Shown: positions 1-13,602 of the stretch, piece after piece | Layout: the number at the start of each line of letters is the position of its first letter | Position numbering within the stretch: the first letter of the stretch is position 1 | Origin: Methylobacterium radiodurans | Lineage (GTDB): Bacteria; Pseudomonadota; Alphaproteobacteria; Rhizobiales; Beijerinckiaceae | NCBI RefSeq assembly: GCF_003173735.1 | Contig: NZ_CP029551.1 | Coordinates: 437,001-501,000 of the forward strand | Direction: 5' to 3' | Length of the DNA stretch: 64,000 bases | Program-made: the position numbers and the translations under genes | The notes under the pieces: model-generated | Database searches by the model: none | What the model saw: only the letters and a program-made list of their open reading frames with translations | Told to the model about the DNA's origin: nothing

Positions 1-611
1 AAGGCGCGGAAGTTGTTGGCCAGCACGCGCACCATCACCGCCGTCACCAGGACGCTGTTGACCGCGATGGCCAGGAAGACGCGGTTCTGGCTCGTGACGC
101 AGCAGACCAGGAAGACGCCCATGACGATGCCCGTCACGATGAAGGCCGCGGCCGGCAGGTGGGTCAGGCAGAAGATGCAGGCGATGACCGTGATGGCCAC
201 GAAGAACGCCACGTGGCCCTGCTCGTAGGGCCCGCCGTAGCTGTTCAGGACCATCGCCCAGCCCACGAAGGCGATGGAGAAGATGGCCGTCAGCACGGTG
301 GATCGGTGGAGCTGACGGCCCGCCTCGACCTCGCTCATCTCCTCGGGGCGCATGCGCCACCAATGCACTGCGCGGGCGGCGCAGAGCGTGCTCAACGCGC
401 CCGGTAGCACGGGCGTCAGCACGAGGGGGGCCAAGGAAAAGTGCGTCGCGGCGAGTGCGCAGGCGTTGACGGCGAGCAGCCCGTAGAGCGTCGGCATCTG
501 CTTGCGCAGCTCCACGAGCTGGCGCACCGCCGACAGACCCTCCGCAGGGCCGGCCAGAGCCATCGTCAGCATCGCGTAGAGGCGGGTCGAGAGGCGCATG
601 GCTTCCAGCAT
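1..611 (-). CDS. Polytopic membrane protein, N-terminal part (cut by window edge)
   Basis: The reading frame is open from an ATG at 611 (upstream bases 612-620 weakly purine-rich) to the window edge, giving about 203 residues. After a short basic N-terminus come about six hydrophobic stretches joined by short loops, e.g. FLAIAVNSVLVTAVMVRVLA near the edge. No soluble domain is inside the window. The arrangement resembles the membrane sensor half of diguanylate cyclases or phosphodiesterases in Methylobacterium, where a GGDEF domain would follow, but that part cannot be seen. The membrane location is seen; the signalling role is a guess. Confidence 0.6.
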   Translation of the reverse strand, partial: MLEAMRLSTRLYAMLTMALAGPAEGLSAVRQLVELRKQMPTLYGLLAVNACALAATHFSLAPLVLTPVLPGALSTLCAARAVHWWRMRPEEMSEVEAGRQLHRSTVLTAIFSIAFVGWAMVLNSYGGPYEQGHVAFFVAITVIACIFCLTHLPAAAFIVTGIVMGVFLVCCVTSQNRVFLAIAVNSVLVTAVMVRVLANNFRA

Positions 612-964
612 TGCTCGCCCTGAAACCATAACGTAGATTTATTAAAGACCGCTTGCGCCCGGCTAAGGCTCCTCAGATCTGCGGCGCGATCGTTCCGATA
701 TGCGCGCGAAGTCGAGCATACCCGCCCCGCCGTTCTACAGTGGAACGTAGTTCCGCGCTTCGAAACGGCTCGCACATCGGCGTGCGAAGCGCTCTCGATG
801 CCTGGACGCGCCCCACGAGAGCAGACGCCAGCCTTCCAAAATCATAGTGCGACAGCGCGACACGGTGGTGCGCCCCGCCGCCTCCCCTGCCCGCTCCTCC
901 TCCGGCCGCCACGTCCGCGGCCGCTCGCGGGCCTCCGATGCCGTCCCGGCGATCCAGCACGGCC
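612..964. other. Intergenic region, no gene seen
   Basis: These 353 bases lie between the start of the partial membrane protein and the stop of the methyltransferase, both on the minus strand. The part next to 611 is AT-richer (around 625-650) and probably carries the promoter of the membrane protein gene. A short palindrome ggaac-gta-gttcc lies near 743-755. Open frames here are short and do not look like proteins. Confidence 0.5.
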
Positions 965-1699
965 TCACCCTGGCGAGGGCGCGGGCACCAGCACCCGGGC
1001 CGGAGCGAGGCGGCGGGCGCGGCGCACCTGCTGCACCGCGATCGGTCGGTAGAGCTGCTTCGTGGCATCGACCACGTGCAGCCCCGCGAAGGGCAAGGCG
1101 AGGCCGGTGCCCAGCCGCTCCCAGGCAGGGCCGGTCTGCAGCATCAGGCGCGAGCGCACCGGCGGCATGTAGAGCGTCTCGGCCCAGGCCTCCGGCGAGA
1201 ACAGCGTGTCGCGCATCAGCCGGCCGAGCTGCGAGCGGCTGTAGGGCTGGCCGTGGCCGAAGGGCGTCGCCTCGCGCCGGGCCCAAACGCCGCGGCGGTT
1301 CGGCACCACCAGGATCATCCGCCCGCCCGGCGTCAGCGTGCGCCAGACCTCCTGCAGCAGCTCCGTCGGGCTCTCCACCGACTCGAGGGCGTGGACGAGG
1401 ATCACCCGGTCCACTGACGCCTCGGGCAGCGGCATCATGGTGGGATCGGCCAGCGCCGAGCAGGAGCGCCCGGTGCCCGGCCAGTTCACCACCCCCTGCG
1501 TCGCCGGCATGAAGGCCAGCGTCCGCTCGGCGATGCAGTGGACCGGCCCGAGATAGGGCGTCGCGTAGCCGATCCCGAGCACCCGCAGGCCGGAGACCGA
1601 GCCGAGGAAGGCGTGCACTGTCCGCCCCACGACGCGGTGCGTCACCTGGCCCAGCGGCGTGGCGTAGAAGGCCCGCAGGTCGGTGACGTCGAGGCGCAT
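965..1699 (-). CDS. Class I SAM-dependent methyltransferase
   Basis: A 244-residue protein beginning MRLDVTDLRAFY. The glycine-rich SAM loop is VLGIGYATPYL (about residues 40-50), the acidic segment DRVILVHALE falls near residue 100, and a post-motif LTPGGRMILVVPN strand follows, the usual order of a Rossmann-fold methyltransferase. The substrate cannot be told from sequence. It is divergent from gloB with a 172-bp shared upstream region, an arrangement common in Rhizobiales, which may mean co-regulation. There is no signal peptide, so it is cytoplasmic. Confidence 0.8.
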   Translation of the reverse strand: MRLDVTDLRAFYATPLGQVTHRVVGRTVHAFLGSVSGLRVLGIGYATPYLGPVHCIAERTLAFMPATQGVVNWPGTGRSCSALADPTMMPLPEASVDRVILVHALESVESPTELLQEVWRTLTPGGRMILVVPNRRGVWARREATPFGHGQPYSRSQLGRLMRDTLFSPEAWAETLYMPPVRSRLMLQTGPAWERLGTGLALPFAGLHVVDATKQLYRPIAVQQVRRARRLAPARVLVPAPSPG

Positions 1700-1871
1700 G
1701 GTCGGTCGCGGCGGAACTCAGGGCGCGCTTGGGGAGGCGCGCGGACGCGACGCCTTCAATGGGGGCCCGGCGACGCGACGACAAGCGGCGCGGCCGTCCC
1801 GGGGGCGCGGAACAGGCCGGTTCCGGTTACGGTTCTGTCCCACGACCGAGCGCCGCCACCCGGAGGAGACC

Positions 1872-2642
1872 ATGAGCGCCGCCGAGACCCGCACCTTCCT
1901 CTGCCGCAGCGACAATATCGGGGTGCTGATCCGCGATCCCCGCACGGGCGCCTGCGCGGCGATCGACGTGCCGGAGGCGGCACCCGTGCTGCGCGCCCTC
2001 GACGAGACCGGCTGGCGGCTCACCGACATCCTCGTCACCCACCGGCACGGCGACCACATCGAGGGCATCCCGGAGGTGCGCCGCGCCACCGGCGCCCGTC
2101 TCACCGCCCCGGAGAAGGCGCGCGAGGCCGTGCCCGACGCCGACGCCTACGTGCGGGAGGGCGACCGGGTCCGGGTGGGCGATCTGGAGGCGGAGGTCTG
2201 GGAGACGCCGGGCCACTGCCTCGACCACGTCGCCTACTGGTTCTCGGGGGCCGAGATCGTGTTCGCGGGCGACACCCTGTTCACCCTCGGCTGCGGCCGC
2301 GTGATGGAGAGCCCACCCGAGACCCTGTGGCGCTCGCTCCAGCGCTTCGAGGTGCTGCCCGACGCCACGCAGGTGTTCAGCGGTCACGACTACGTAATCT
2401 CCAACGCCCGCTTCGCGCTCGCCGCGGAGCCCGACAACGCGGCCCTGCAGGCCCGCGCGGCCGAAGCCGAGCGGGCGAAGGCGGAGGGGCGCTTCCTCGT
2501 GCCCTCGACCATGGGCGTTGAACGGGACACCAACCCCTTCCTTCGGGCGCGCGAGCCGGCGCTCGCGCGCGCCGTCGATCTGCCTTCAGGCGATTCGACC
2601 GCGGTCTTCGTCGCACTGCGGGCGTGGAAGAACCGCTTCTAG
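1872..2642 (+). CDS. gloB: Hydroxyacylglutathione hydrolase (glyoxalase II)
   Basis: A 256-residue metallo-beta-lactamase-fold enzyme that hydrolyses S-D-lactoylglutathione to D-lactate and glutathione, the second step of methylglyoxal detoxification. The di-metal motif is THRHGDH (about residues 57-63). Further metal ligands lie in TPGHC, in FAGDTLF and in FSGHDY, in the family order. Length matches glyoxalase II (about 255). The ATG at 1872 is chosen over an upstream in-frame start because ggagg stands eight bases before it and the protein then starts just before the first beta strand. Confidence 0.9.
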   Translation: MSAAETRTFLCRSDNIGVLIRDPRTGACAAIDVPEAAPVLRALDETGWRLTDILVTHRHGDHIEGIPEVRRATGARLTAPEKAREAVPDADAYVREGDRVRVGDLEAEVWETPGHCLDHVAYWFSGAEIVFAGDTLFTLGCGRVMESPPETLWRSLQRFEVLPDATQVFSGHDYVISNARFALAAEPDNAALQARAAEAERAKAEGRFLVPSTMGVERDTNPFLRAREPALARAVDLPSGDSTAVFVALRAWKNRF

Positions 2643-2760
2643 ACGAGCTACAACAAGAAAAATTTGTTGCGTTCACAAACCAAAATGAACATAGGACATC
2701 GGAAGGGGGGAGCGCTGCACCCTCCGAACTGCCTCCCAGGGGGGAGACTACAAGGTTCAC

Positions 2761-2780
2761 GGAAGCGTCGGAACGCTTCC
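2761..2780. promoter_or_regulatory. 8-bp inverted repeat upstream of TetR gene, candidate operator
   Basis: ggaagcgt and acgcttcc form a perfect inverted repeat with a 4-base centre. It lies in the non-coding stretch between gloB and the TetR-type gene, where an autoregulatory operator would be expected. A second, AT-rich inverted repeat (caacaa-7 nt-ttgttg, about 2649-2667) follows the gloB stop and could be a weak terminator or another binding site. Binding is inference. Confidence 0.4.
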
Positions 2781-3001
2781 CGGTCAGATGGGGGTCCGTC
2801 TCGCCCTACCACCTTTCCTCTTCACGCCTGCCTCTTCCCTTCGTCCAACCGGATTCGGACCTGACCTCCGGCACCTCGTCCGAGGCGCCTGGCCGGATCT
2901 CGCGGACCGAGGGCGACGACCCGCAGGCGGTACGGGCCGAGAGCCGGGCGGGACGCCCGGCGCCGGGTCTCCGCAACCGCCCGGCCCCCGTCTCCGCCGA
3001 C

Positions 3002-3577
3002 GTGCGCCTGCTCGGGATCGCTACCGAGCATCTCGCAAGACTCGGTCCGAAACGCGTGACGGTGGTCGCGGTGGCGGCGGAAGCCGGCATGACGCACGCC
3101 AACGTCTACCGCTATTTCCCGTCGAAGGACGCGCTGCTCGACGCTGTGGCGGGGCGCTGGCTGCGCGACATCGAGGCGCATCTGGCAGGCATCGCCGATG
3201 CGCCGGACCCGGCCGACGACAAGATCGAGCGCCTACTCACCGCGCTCGCAACCTTGCAGCGCGATGCGCTGGCGAGCGAGCCGAACCTGTTCGCCGTCCA
3301 TCTCGACGCCACCGTCGCGGCTCGGCCGATCGCCCGGCGCCACCGGGTGCGCCTGCGCAGCCTCGTCGAGCGGGTGGTCGAGGAGGGCCTGATTGCCGGC
3401 ACCTTCTCGGCGCGCGACAGGGAGCGGGCGATCGCCTACATCTTCGACGCCAGCTACCGCTTCACGCACCCCCTGGCGATCCAGCACGACGCCGACGTGC
3501 CGCGCGACCTCGTCGAGGCCCGCTTCGGAGCCGTGATCCATGCGATCCAGCGGGTGCTGCGCGCGGGCGTGCTCTGA
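3002..3577 (+). CDS. TetR family transcriptional regulator
   Basis: The N-terminal helix-turn-helix is clear: VTVVAVAAEAGMTHANVYRYFPSK has the TetR spacing and the YRYFPSK end. The C-terminal ligand-binding half is about 130 residues and I cannot assign a ligand. The start is uncertain: the frame is open back to a GTG at 2624 that overlaps gloB, yet no ATG occurs before the HTH. The GTG at 3002 gives a 191-residue protein, the usual size, with the HTH intact, but has no convincing ribosome site. An arm rich in Arg and Pro (GRPAPG) just upstream may also be translated. A strong terminator follows. Confidence 0.75.
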   Translation: MRLLGIATEHLARLGPKRVTVVAVAAEAGMTHANVYRYFPSKDALLDAVAGRWLRDIEAHLAGIADAPDPADDKIERLLTALATLQRDALASEPNLFAVHLDATVAARPIARRHRVRLRSLVERVVEEGLIAGTFSARDRERAIAYIFDASYRFTHPLAIQHDADVPRDLVEARFGAVIHAIQRVLRAGVL

Positions 3578-3608
3578 GCCTCGATTCGAGCCGAGCAACG
3601 TGTGACGG

Positions 3609-3645
3609 GGGCCGCGGATCGAAAGATCCGCGGCCCTTCGCATTT
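3609..3645 (+). terminator. Rho-independent terminator after the TetR gene
   Basis: A perfect 12-bp stem (3609-3620 with 3625-3636) closed by a GAAA tetraloop is followed by ttcgcattt. It lies 31 bases after the TetR stop. A second small hairpin, gggtcg-gat-cgaccc, lies at 3646-3660. Together they insulate the TCA operon from upstream transcription. Confidence 0.85.
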
Positions 3646-3809
3646 GGGTCGGATCGACCCGCCGCAGAAGACGAAATGACAGATTTTAAATCCTGTCATC
3701 GGAGCTTTGCCGCCGAAGCCTCTGCCGCGATGCAGCAATAAACTGCTCAGCCGGAAGGATTTTTTCAAGCTGCTTCCCATGTCGTCCAGCGCCCGCTTCT
3801 GGCCCGATG

Positions 3810-4923
<1,114 letters not shown>

Positions 4924-5018
4924 GCCGTTCGCGTGCGGCGCCGGCCTCTGGTATGCCAGCGCCGCGCGTGCCCTGACCGGGACTCTCAAGCCCAGCGGTG
5001 GACGCGAGGAGGACGCCT

Positions 5019-6215
5019 ATGAACATCCACGAATATCAAGCCAAGGGAGTGCTGCGCGAGTTCGGCCTGCCGGTCTCGCGCGGTGTCGCGATCTTCAAGC
5101 CCGAGGAGGCGGCCGCTGCCGCCGACGAACTCGGCGGCCCGGTCTGGGTGGTGAAGAGCCAGATCCACGCGGGTGGCCGCGGCAAGGGCACCTTCAAGGG
5201 CGCGCCGGCCGGCGCCAAGGGCGGCGTGCGCGTCACCAAGTCGAAGGACGAGGTGGTGCAGTTCGCCCGCGAGATGCTGGGCCAGACGCTGGTGACCGTG
5301 CAGACCGGCGAGGCCGGCAAGCAGGTCAACCGCCTCTACATCGAGGAAGGCGCGCAGATTGCGGCCGAGTTCTACCTGTCGATGCTCGTCGACCGCGAGA
5401 CCGGGCAGGTCGCCTTCGTGGTCTCGACCGAGGGTGGCATGGACATCGAGCAGGTCGCCCACGACACCCCTGAGAAGATCGTCACCTTCTCGGTCGATCC
5501 GGCCACCGGCATCATGCCCCATCACGGCCGCGCGGTCGCCAAGGCGCTCGGCCTCTCGGGCGCGCAGGCCAAGGAAGCCGGCGAGCTGACGGAAAAGCTC
5601 TACCGGGCCTTCACGGCCAAGGACATGAGCATGCTGGAGATCAACCCGCTGGTGCTCACCGGCGACGGCCATCTCAAGTGCCTCGACGCCAAGATCTCCT
5701 TCGACTCGAACGCCCTCTACCGCCACCCGGACATCGTCGCGCTCCGCGACGAGACCGAGGAGGACGCCAAGGAGATCGAGGCCTCGAAGTACGACCTCGC
5801 CTACATCGCGCTCGACGGCACGATCGGCTGCATGGTCAACGGCGCCGGCCTCGCGATGGCGACGCTCGACATCATCAAGCTCTACGGCGAGGAGCCGGCG
5901 AACTTCCTCGATGTCGGCGGCGGCGCCTCGGAGGAGAAGGTCACGGCGGCCTTCAAGATCATCACCGCCGACCCGCAGGTGAAGGGCATCCTCGTCAACA
6001 TCTTCGGCGGGATCATGAAGTGCGACGTCATCGCCCGCGGCGTGATCGCGGCGGTGAAGGCGGTGGGCCTGGAAGTGCCGCTGGTGGTGCGCCTGGAGGG
6101 CACCAACGTCGAGGAGGGCAAGGAGATCATCCGCTCGTCCGGCCTCAACGTCATCCCGGCGGACGACCTCGACGACGCCGCCCAGAAGATCGTCGCCGCG
6201 GTGAAGGGAGCCTGA
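5019..6215 (+). CDS. sucC: Succinyl-CoA synthetase beta subunit (ADP-forming)
   Basis: 398 residues. With SucD it converts succinyl-CoA, ADP and phosphate to succinate, CoA and ATP. It has an N-terminal ATP-grasp fold starting [10 protein letters not shown], the [12 protein letters not shown] nucleotide segment (about residues 47-58), and a C-terminal CoA-ligase domain with [10 protein letters not shown]. The start is ATG 5019, preceded by a gaggagg ribosome site at 5006-5012; an in-frame codon at 4998 would add seven residues not seen in the family. It is four bases from sucD, so the subunits are translationally close. Confidence 0.96.
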   Translation: MNIHEYQAKGVLREFGLPVSRGVAIFKPEEAAAAADELGGPVWVVKSQIHAGGRGKGTFKGAPAGAKGGVRVTKSKDEVVQFAREMLGQTLVTVQTGEAGKQVNRLYIEEGAQIAAEFYLSMLVDRETGQVAFVVSTEGGMDIEQVAHDTPEKIVTFSVDPATGIMPHHGRAVAKALGLSGAQAKEAGELTEKLYRAFTAKDMSMLEINPLVLTGDGHLKCLDAKISFDSNALYRHPDIVALRDETEEDAKEIEASKYDLAYIALDGTIGCMVNGAGLAMATLDIIKLYGEEPANFLDVGGGASEEKVTAAFKIITADPQVKGILVNIFGGIMKCDVIARGVIAAVKAVGLEVPLVVRLEGTNVEEGKEIIRSSGLNVIPADDLDDAAQKIVAAVKGA

Positions 6216-6219
6216 TCCG

Positions 6220-7104
6220 ATGTCCGTCATGATCGACGCCAACACCAAGGTCATCTGCCAGGGCTTCACCGGCAAGAACGGCACCTTCCACTCCGAGCAG
6301 GCCATCGCCTACGGCACCAAGATGGTCGGCGGCACCTCGCCGGGCAAAGGCGGCTCGCAGCATCTGGGTCTCCCGGTGTTCGATACGGTCGCCGAAGCGC
6401 GTGAGAAGACCGGAGCCGACGCCTCCGTCGTCTACGTGCCGCCGCCGGGCGCGGCCGACGCCATCTGCGAGGCGATCGCGGCCGAGATCCCGCTCATCGT
6501 CTGCATCACGGAGGGCATCCCGGTGCTCGACATGGTGCGGGTGAAGCGCGCGCTCGTGGGCTCGAAGTCGCGCCTCGTCGGCCCGAACTGCCCCGGCATC
6601 GTCACCGCGGGCGCGTCGAAGATCGGCATCATGCCGGCCAACATCTTCCGTCCCGGCTCGGTCGGCATCGTGTCGCGCTCCGGTACGCTGACCTACGAGG
6701 CGGTGTTCCAGACCACGAACGCGGGCCTCGGCCAGACGACCGCGGTCGGCATCGGCGGCGACCCCGTGAAGGGCACCGAGTTCATCGACGTGCTGGAGCT
6801 GTTCCTCTCCGACCCGAAGACCGAGTCGATCGTGATGATCGGCGAGATCGGCGGCTCGGCCGAGGAGGAGGCCGCGCAGTTCCTCAAGGACGAGGCCAAG
6901 CGCGGGCGCAAGAAGCCCATGGTCGGCTTCATCGCCGGCCGCACGGCGCCTCCGGGCCGCCGGATGGGCCATGCCGGCGCGATCATCTCGGGCGGCAAGG
7001 GCGGCGCCGAGGACAAGATCGCCGCGATGGAGGAGGCGGGCATCCGCGTCTCTCCGTCCCCGGCCCGCCTCGGCTCGACGCTGGTCGAGGTGCTGAAGGG
7101 CTAG
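6220..7104 (+). CDS. sucD: Succinyl-CoA synthetase alpha subunit
   Basis: 294 residues. This subunit binds CoA and carries the phosphohistidine intermediate. The N-terminal CoA-binding Rossmann domain includes [12 protein letters not shown] (residues 12-23) and the CoA contact PNCPGI. The active-site histidine is in [10 protein letters not shown] (about residue 249). The length is that of the family. It follows sucC by four bases. A 185-base gap with two hairpins separates it from sucA. Confidence 0.96.
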   Translation: MSVMIDANTKVICQGFTGKNGTFHSEQAIAYGTKMVGGTSPGKGGSQHLGLPVFDTVAEAREKTGADASVVYVPPPGAADAICEAIAAEIPLIVCITEGIPVLDMVRVKRALVGSKSRLVGPNCPGIVTAGASKIGIMPANIFRPGSVGIVSRSGTLTYEAVFQTTNAGLGQTTAVGIGGDPVKGTEFIDVLELFLSDPKTESIVMIGEIGGSAEEEAAQFLKDEAKRGRKKPMVGFIAGRTAPPGRRMGHAGAIISGGKGGAEDKIAAMEEAGIRVSPSPARLGSTLVEVLKG

Positions 7105-7111
7105 GACGCTG

Positions 7112-7229
7112 CCTTGCGCCACACGCAAGGGGGCGAGGCCCATATCGGACGGACCGGACCGCTTGGCTGACGCGCGGCCCGACCGGAATTCATTGACGGA
7201 TGCGCCCGCCGCCCTCGCGCGGGCGCATC
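7112..7229 (+). other. Two intercistronic hairpins between sucD and sucA
   Basis: ccttgcg-5 nt-cgcaagg (7112-7130) follows the sucD stop by seven bases. A 10-bp stem (7199-7208 with 7220-7229, 11-base loop) lies 60 bases before sucA. Neither is followed by a T-run, so they are more likely RNA processing or stability elements than full terminators. They may set a different level for the dehydrogenase complex than for mdh-sucCD. Confidence 0.45.
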
Positions 7230-7289
7230 CGAACGGTTGAGGGCGGTCCGCCCGGCGCGGTCCGCACCCCCGAGCAGGATGGACGGACC

Positions 7290-10274
<2,985 letters not shown>

Positions 10275-10284
10275 CCGAACCCCG

Positions 10285-10584
10285 ATGCCCTATTTCCTGC
10301 TCCGCCTCGAGCCGCCGCGTCCGAGCTTCCCGTTCGATGCGACGGACGCCGAGAAGGCCCTGTTCTCCGAGCACGCGGCCTACTGGATCGACCGCGCGGA
10401 GCGGGGGCAGGCCGTGGCGGTCGGGCCCGTCTTCGACGCCGCCGGCACCTGGGGCCTCGCCCTGGTGGAGGCGGCCGACGACGCGGGCGCCCGCGCGCTC
10501 GGGGCCGACGACCCCGTCATCCGGGCGGGAGCCGGCTTCGCCTACACCCTCTCGGCCGTTCCAAACCTGATTCTGCGGCGTTGA
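10285..10584 (+). CDS. YciI-like family protein
   Basis: 99 residues, starting MPYFLLRLEPP, with a ferredoxin-like YciI pattern: an N-terminal strand, a helix containing EHAAYWIDRAERGQAVAVGP, then GLALVEAADDAGARALGADDPVIRAG and a final strand. The conserved Asp-Asp-Pro near residue 73 is present. YciI proteins are small dimeric proteins of largely unknown activity. The gene lies inside the TCA operon, ten bases after sucA and 48 bases before sucB, so it is co-transcribed. Whether it helps the dehydrogenase complex is unknown. Confidence 0.8.
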   Translation: MPYFLLRLEPPRPSFPFDATDAEKALFSEHAAYWIDRAERGQAVAVGPVFDAAGTWGLALVEAADDAGARALGADDPVIRAGAGFAYTLSAVPNLILRR

Positions 10585-10632
10585 GGCCGCGAACCGACAG
10601 CCACAGGAGGCCCCCCGCGGGGCAGTGAGAGC

Positions 10633-11949
10633 ATGGCAACCGACATCCTCGTCCCGACGCTCGGCGAATCCGTGAGCGAGGCCACGATCGGCCGCTGGTT
10701 CAAGAAGCCCGGCGACACGGTCGCGGCCGACGAGCCCCTGGTGGAGCTGGAGACCGACAAGGTCACCCTGGAGGTCAACGCCCCGGCAGCCGGCCAGCTC
10801 GGCGAGATCTTGGTGAAGGACGGCGAGACGGTGGAGCCCGGCGCGTTGCTCGGTTCGATCGTCGAGGCGGGCGCCGGTGGGGCCAAGAGCGAGGCGAAAG
10901 CCGCCCCGAAGGAGGCCGCCGAGACCAAGGCCGAGAGCCGCAGCGAGGCCCCGAAGCAGGGCGGCTCCGCTAAGGCAGAACCCCCGAAGGAATCCTCGGC
11001 CGGCTACGGCAGCCACGGCGAGGGTGCTCCGCCGCAGGCCGGCCGCCCGGTCGGCGACAACGGCCCGGCGGTCGCCAAGCTCGCCCGCGAGTCGGGCGTC
11101 GATCCCTCGGGCGTGAACGGCAGCGGCAAGGACGGCCGCGTCACCAAGGGCGACATGCTCGGCGCCATCGCGAAGGGGCCGTCGCAGGCGGCGCCGGCCA
11201 AAGAGGCCCGGCCCACCCTGCCCCGCGCCCCGTCCGCGCCGGACGATGCCGCGCGCGAGGAGCGCGTGCGCATGACGAAGCTGCGCCAGACCATCGCGCG
11301 CCGCCTCAAGGACGCGCAGGACACTGCCGCGATGCTGACGACGTTCAACGACGTCGACATGTCGGCCGTGATGGCGATGCGCGCGCAGTACAAGGATATC
11401 TTCGAGAAGAAGCACGGCACAAAGCTCGGCTTCATGGGCTTCTTCACCAAGGCGGTGATCGGCGCGCTCAAGGACGTGCCGGCGGTCAACGCCGAGATCG
11501 ACGGGCAGGATCTCGTCTACAAGAACTACTACCACATCGGCATCGCGGTCGGCACCGACAAGGGCCTCGTCGTGCCGGTGGTGCGCGACGCCGACGACCT
11601 CTCGATCGCCGGCATCGAGAAGAAGATCGCGGGCTTCGGCAAGAAGGCGCGCGACGGCAAGCTCTCCATCGAGGAGATGCAGGGCGGCACCTTCACGATC
11701 ACCAACGGCGGCATCTACGGCTCGCTGATGTCGACGCCGATCCTCAACGCGCCGCAATCGGGCATCCTCGGCATGCACCGGATCGAGGAGCGTCCGGTCG
11801 TGCGGGGCGGCAAGATCGAGGCGCGGCCGATGATGTACCTCGCCCTCTCCTACGATCACCGGATCGTGGACGGGAAGGAGGCCGTGACCTTCCTGGTGCG
11901 CGTGAAGGAGGCCCTGGAGGATCCGGCGCGCCTTGTTCTCGACCTCTAA
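10633..11949 (+). CDS. sucB: 2-oxoglutarate dehydrogenase E2, dihydrolipoyl succinyltransferase
   Basis: 438 residues, core of the complex, moving the succinyl group from lipoamide to CoA. A lipoyl domain (about residues 1-78) has the modified lysine in LETDKVTLE (about residue 43). A Lys/Ala/Glu-rich linker follows, then a peripheral subunit-binding domain ([17 protein letters not shown], about 140-175), and a catalytic domain with the DHRIVDG active-site motif near residue 408. It is one of the most certain calls in the operon. The ribosome site lies in the cacaggagg before the start, somewhat far from it. Confidence 0.96.
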   Translation: MATDILVPTLGESVSEATIGRWFKKPGDTVAADEPLVELETDKVTLEVNAPAAGQLGEILVKDGETVEPGALLGSIVEAGAGGAKSEAKAAPKEAAETKAESRSEAPKQGGSAKAEPPKESSAGYGSHGEGAPPQAGRPVGDNGPAVAKLARESGVDPSGVNGSGKDGRVTKGDMLGAIAKGPSQAAPAKEARPTLPRAPSAPDDAAREERVRMTKLRQTIARRLKDAQDTAAMLTTFNDVDMSAVMAMRAQYKDIFEKKHGTKLGFMGFFTKAVIGALKDVPAVNAEIDGQDLVYKNYYHIGIAVGTDKGLVVPVVRDADDLSIAGIEKKIAGFGKKARDGKLSIEEMQGGTFTITNGGIYGSLMSTPILNAPQSGILGMHRIEERPVVRGGKIEARPMMYLALSYDHRIVDGKEAVTFLVRVKEALEDPARLVLDL

Positions 11950-11965
11950 GGTCGGTCGTCTCGCG

Positions 11966-12139
11966 GTGCCCGCTCTCGCGAGCGGGCCCGCCTCCGCGGC
12001 GGGCGATGTCGAACCGCTGCAATGGTTCTCTGGGACCCTATCCTCGGCGTCGTTCCTGGCGGCGCTCTGCCTCGTGTTGATCGCCATCTTCTATTCGACA
12101 CGCTGGCTGATCCACCTCCTTCTCCGCCGCATCAGGTAG
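11966..12139 (+). CDS. Small single-span membrane protein between sucB and lpd
   Basis: A 57-residue protein if the GTG at 11966 is used; a TTG at 11933 would give 68 residues and overlap sucB. After an Ala/Gly-rich head comes one hydrophobic span ([20 protein letters not shown]) and a basic tail LLLRRIR, so the tail is probably cytoplasmic. The stop is five bases before lpd, which suggests translational coupling. I know of no function. The ribosome site is weak, so this is a plausible but unproved gene. Confidence 0.45.
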   Translation: MPALASGPASAAGDVEPLQWFSGTLSSASFLAALCLVLIAIFYSTRWLIHLLLRRIR

Positions 12140-12144
12140 ACCGC

Positions 12145-13545
12145 ATGTCCTACGATCTCGTCGTCATCGGCACCGGCCCCGGGGGCTATGTCTGCGCCAT
12201 CCGGGCGGCCCAGCTCGGGCTGAAGACCGCGGTGGTCGAGAAGCGGGCGACCCATGGCGGCACCTGCCTCAACGTGGGCTGCATCCCGTCCAAGGCTCTG
12301 CTGCACGCCTCGGAAGCCTTCGACGAGGCCAACCACCACTTCGCCGATCTCGGCATCGAGGTGAGCGGGGTGAAGCTCGACCTCAAGAAGATGATGAGCT
12401 TCAAGTCGGAAGGGGTCGCCGGCAACACCAAGGGCGTCGAGTTCCTGCTCAAGAAGAACAAGGTCGACACCTACCACGGCACCGGCCGCATCGCCGGGGC
12501 CGGGCGCGTCGAGGTCGTCTCCGAGGACGGCGGCAACCAGATGCTGGAGACGAAGAACATCGTCATCGCCACGGGCTCGGATGTCGCCAAGCTTCCGGGC
12601 ATCGAGATCGACGAGCAGGTGGTGGTCTCCTCCACCGGCGCGCTCGAACTGGACAAGGTGCCGAAGAAGCTCCTCGTCATCGGCGCGGGCGTGATCGGGC
12701 TCGAACTCGGCTCGGTCTGGCGGCGCCTCGGCGCCGACGTCACCGTGGTCGAGTATCTCGACCGGGTGCTGCCGGGCATGGACGGCGAGGTCGGCAAGCA
12801 GTTCCAGCGCATCCTGACCAAGCAGGGCCTCGCCTTCCGGCTCTCCACCAAGGTCACGGGCGTCGAGGTGGCTAAGAAGGGCGCGAAGGTCACGGTCGAG
12901 CCGGCGCAGGGCGGCGCGGCCGAGACGCTGGAGGCCGACGTGGTTCTGGTCGCCATCGGCCGCGTGCCCTACACGCAGGGCCTCGGCCTGGAGACGGTCG
13001 GCGTGCAGACCGACGACCGGGGCCGCATCCAGACGGACGAGCACTTCGCCACCAACGTCACCGGCATCTACGCGATCGGCGACGTGATCGCCGGCCCGAT
13101 GCTCGCCCACAAGGCCGAGGACGAGGGCGTGGCGGTGGCCGAGATCCTGGCCGGCCAGTCGGGCCACGTGAACTACGCGGTGATCCCGAACGTGGTCTAC
13201 ACCTTCCCGGAGGTCGCCTCGGTCGGCAAGACCGAGGAGGAGCTGAAAAAGGACGGCATCAGTTACAACGCCGGCAAGTTCCCCTTCACGGCCAACGGCC
13301 GCGCCAAGGCCAACGGGACCACGGACGGCTTCGTGAAGGTGCTGGCGGATGCGGCAAGCGACCGGGTGCTCGGCGTACACATCGTCGGGGCGGATGCCGG
13401 CAACCTGATCGCCGAGGTCGCGGTGGCGATGGAGTTCGGCGCATCCTCGGAGGACATCGCCCGCACCTGCCACGCCCACCCGACCCTCACGGAAGCCGTG
13501 AAGGAGGCCGCCCTCGCGGTCTCCAAGCGCGCGATCCACGTCTGA
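12145..13545 (+). CDS. lpd: Dihydrolipoyl dehydrogenase (E3)
   Basis: 466 residues. A flavoprotein that re-oxidises dihydrolipoamide with NAD for the 2-oxoglutarate dehydrogenase complex. FAD-binding GTGPGGY is at residues 10-16, the redox-active disulfide is in [13 protein letters not shown] (about residues 40-52), the NAD loop is [10 protein letters not shown] (about 180), the second FAD motif is YAIGDV, and the catalytic base is in HAHPTLTE near the C-terminus. The ATG at 12145 is the only sensible start. It is the last gene of the operon and converges on a LuxR-type gene. Confidence 0.96.
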   Translation: MSYDLVVIGTGPGGYVCAIRAAQLGLKTAVVEKRATHGGTCLNVGCIPSKALLHASEAFDEANHHFADLGIEVSGVKLDLKKMMSFKSEGVAGNTKGVEFLLKKNKVDTYHGTGRIAGAGRVEVVSEDGGNQMLETKNIVIATGSDVAKLPGIEIDEQVVVSSTGALELDKVPKKLLVIGAGVIGLELGSVWRRLGADVTVVEYLDRVLPGMDGEVGKQFQRILTKQGLAFRLSTKVTGVEVAKKGAKVTVEPAQGGAAETLEADVVLVAIGRVPYTQGLGLETVGVQTDDRGRIQTDEHFATNVTGIYAIGDVIAGPMLAHKAEDEGVAVAEILAGQSGHVNYAVIPNVVYTFPEVASVGKTEEELKKDGISYNAGKFPFTANGRAKANGTTDGFVKVLADAASDRVLGVHIVGADAGNLIAEVAVAMEFGASSEDIARTCHAHPTLTEAVKEAALAVSKRAIHV

Positions 13546-13555
13546 GGTTGGAATC

Positions 13556-13601
13556 CCGAAGGACCTCGGGCCCTTCGGTGGAATCCGGGGCCACGCCCCG
13601 G
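13556..13601. terminator. Convergent hairpins between lpd and the LuxR-type gene
   Basis: Two stem-loops are packed in the 57-base gap: ccgaagg-9 nt-ccttcgg (13556-13578) and ccggggc-cac-gccccgg (13585-13601). Neither has a T-run. The position between two convergent genes suggests a bidirectional transcription stop, but this is inference. Confidence 0.4.
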
Positions 13602-13602
13602 G

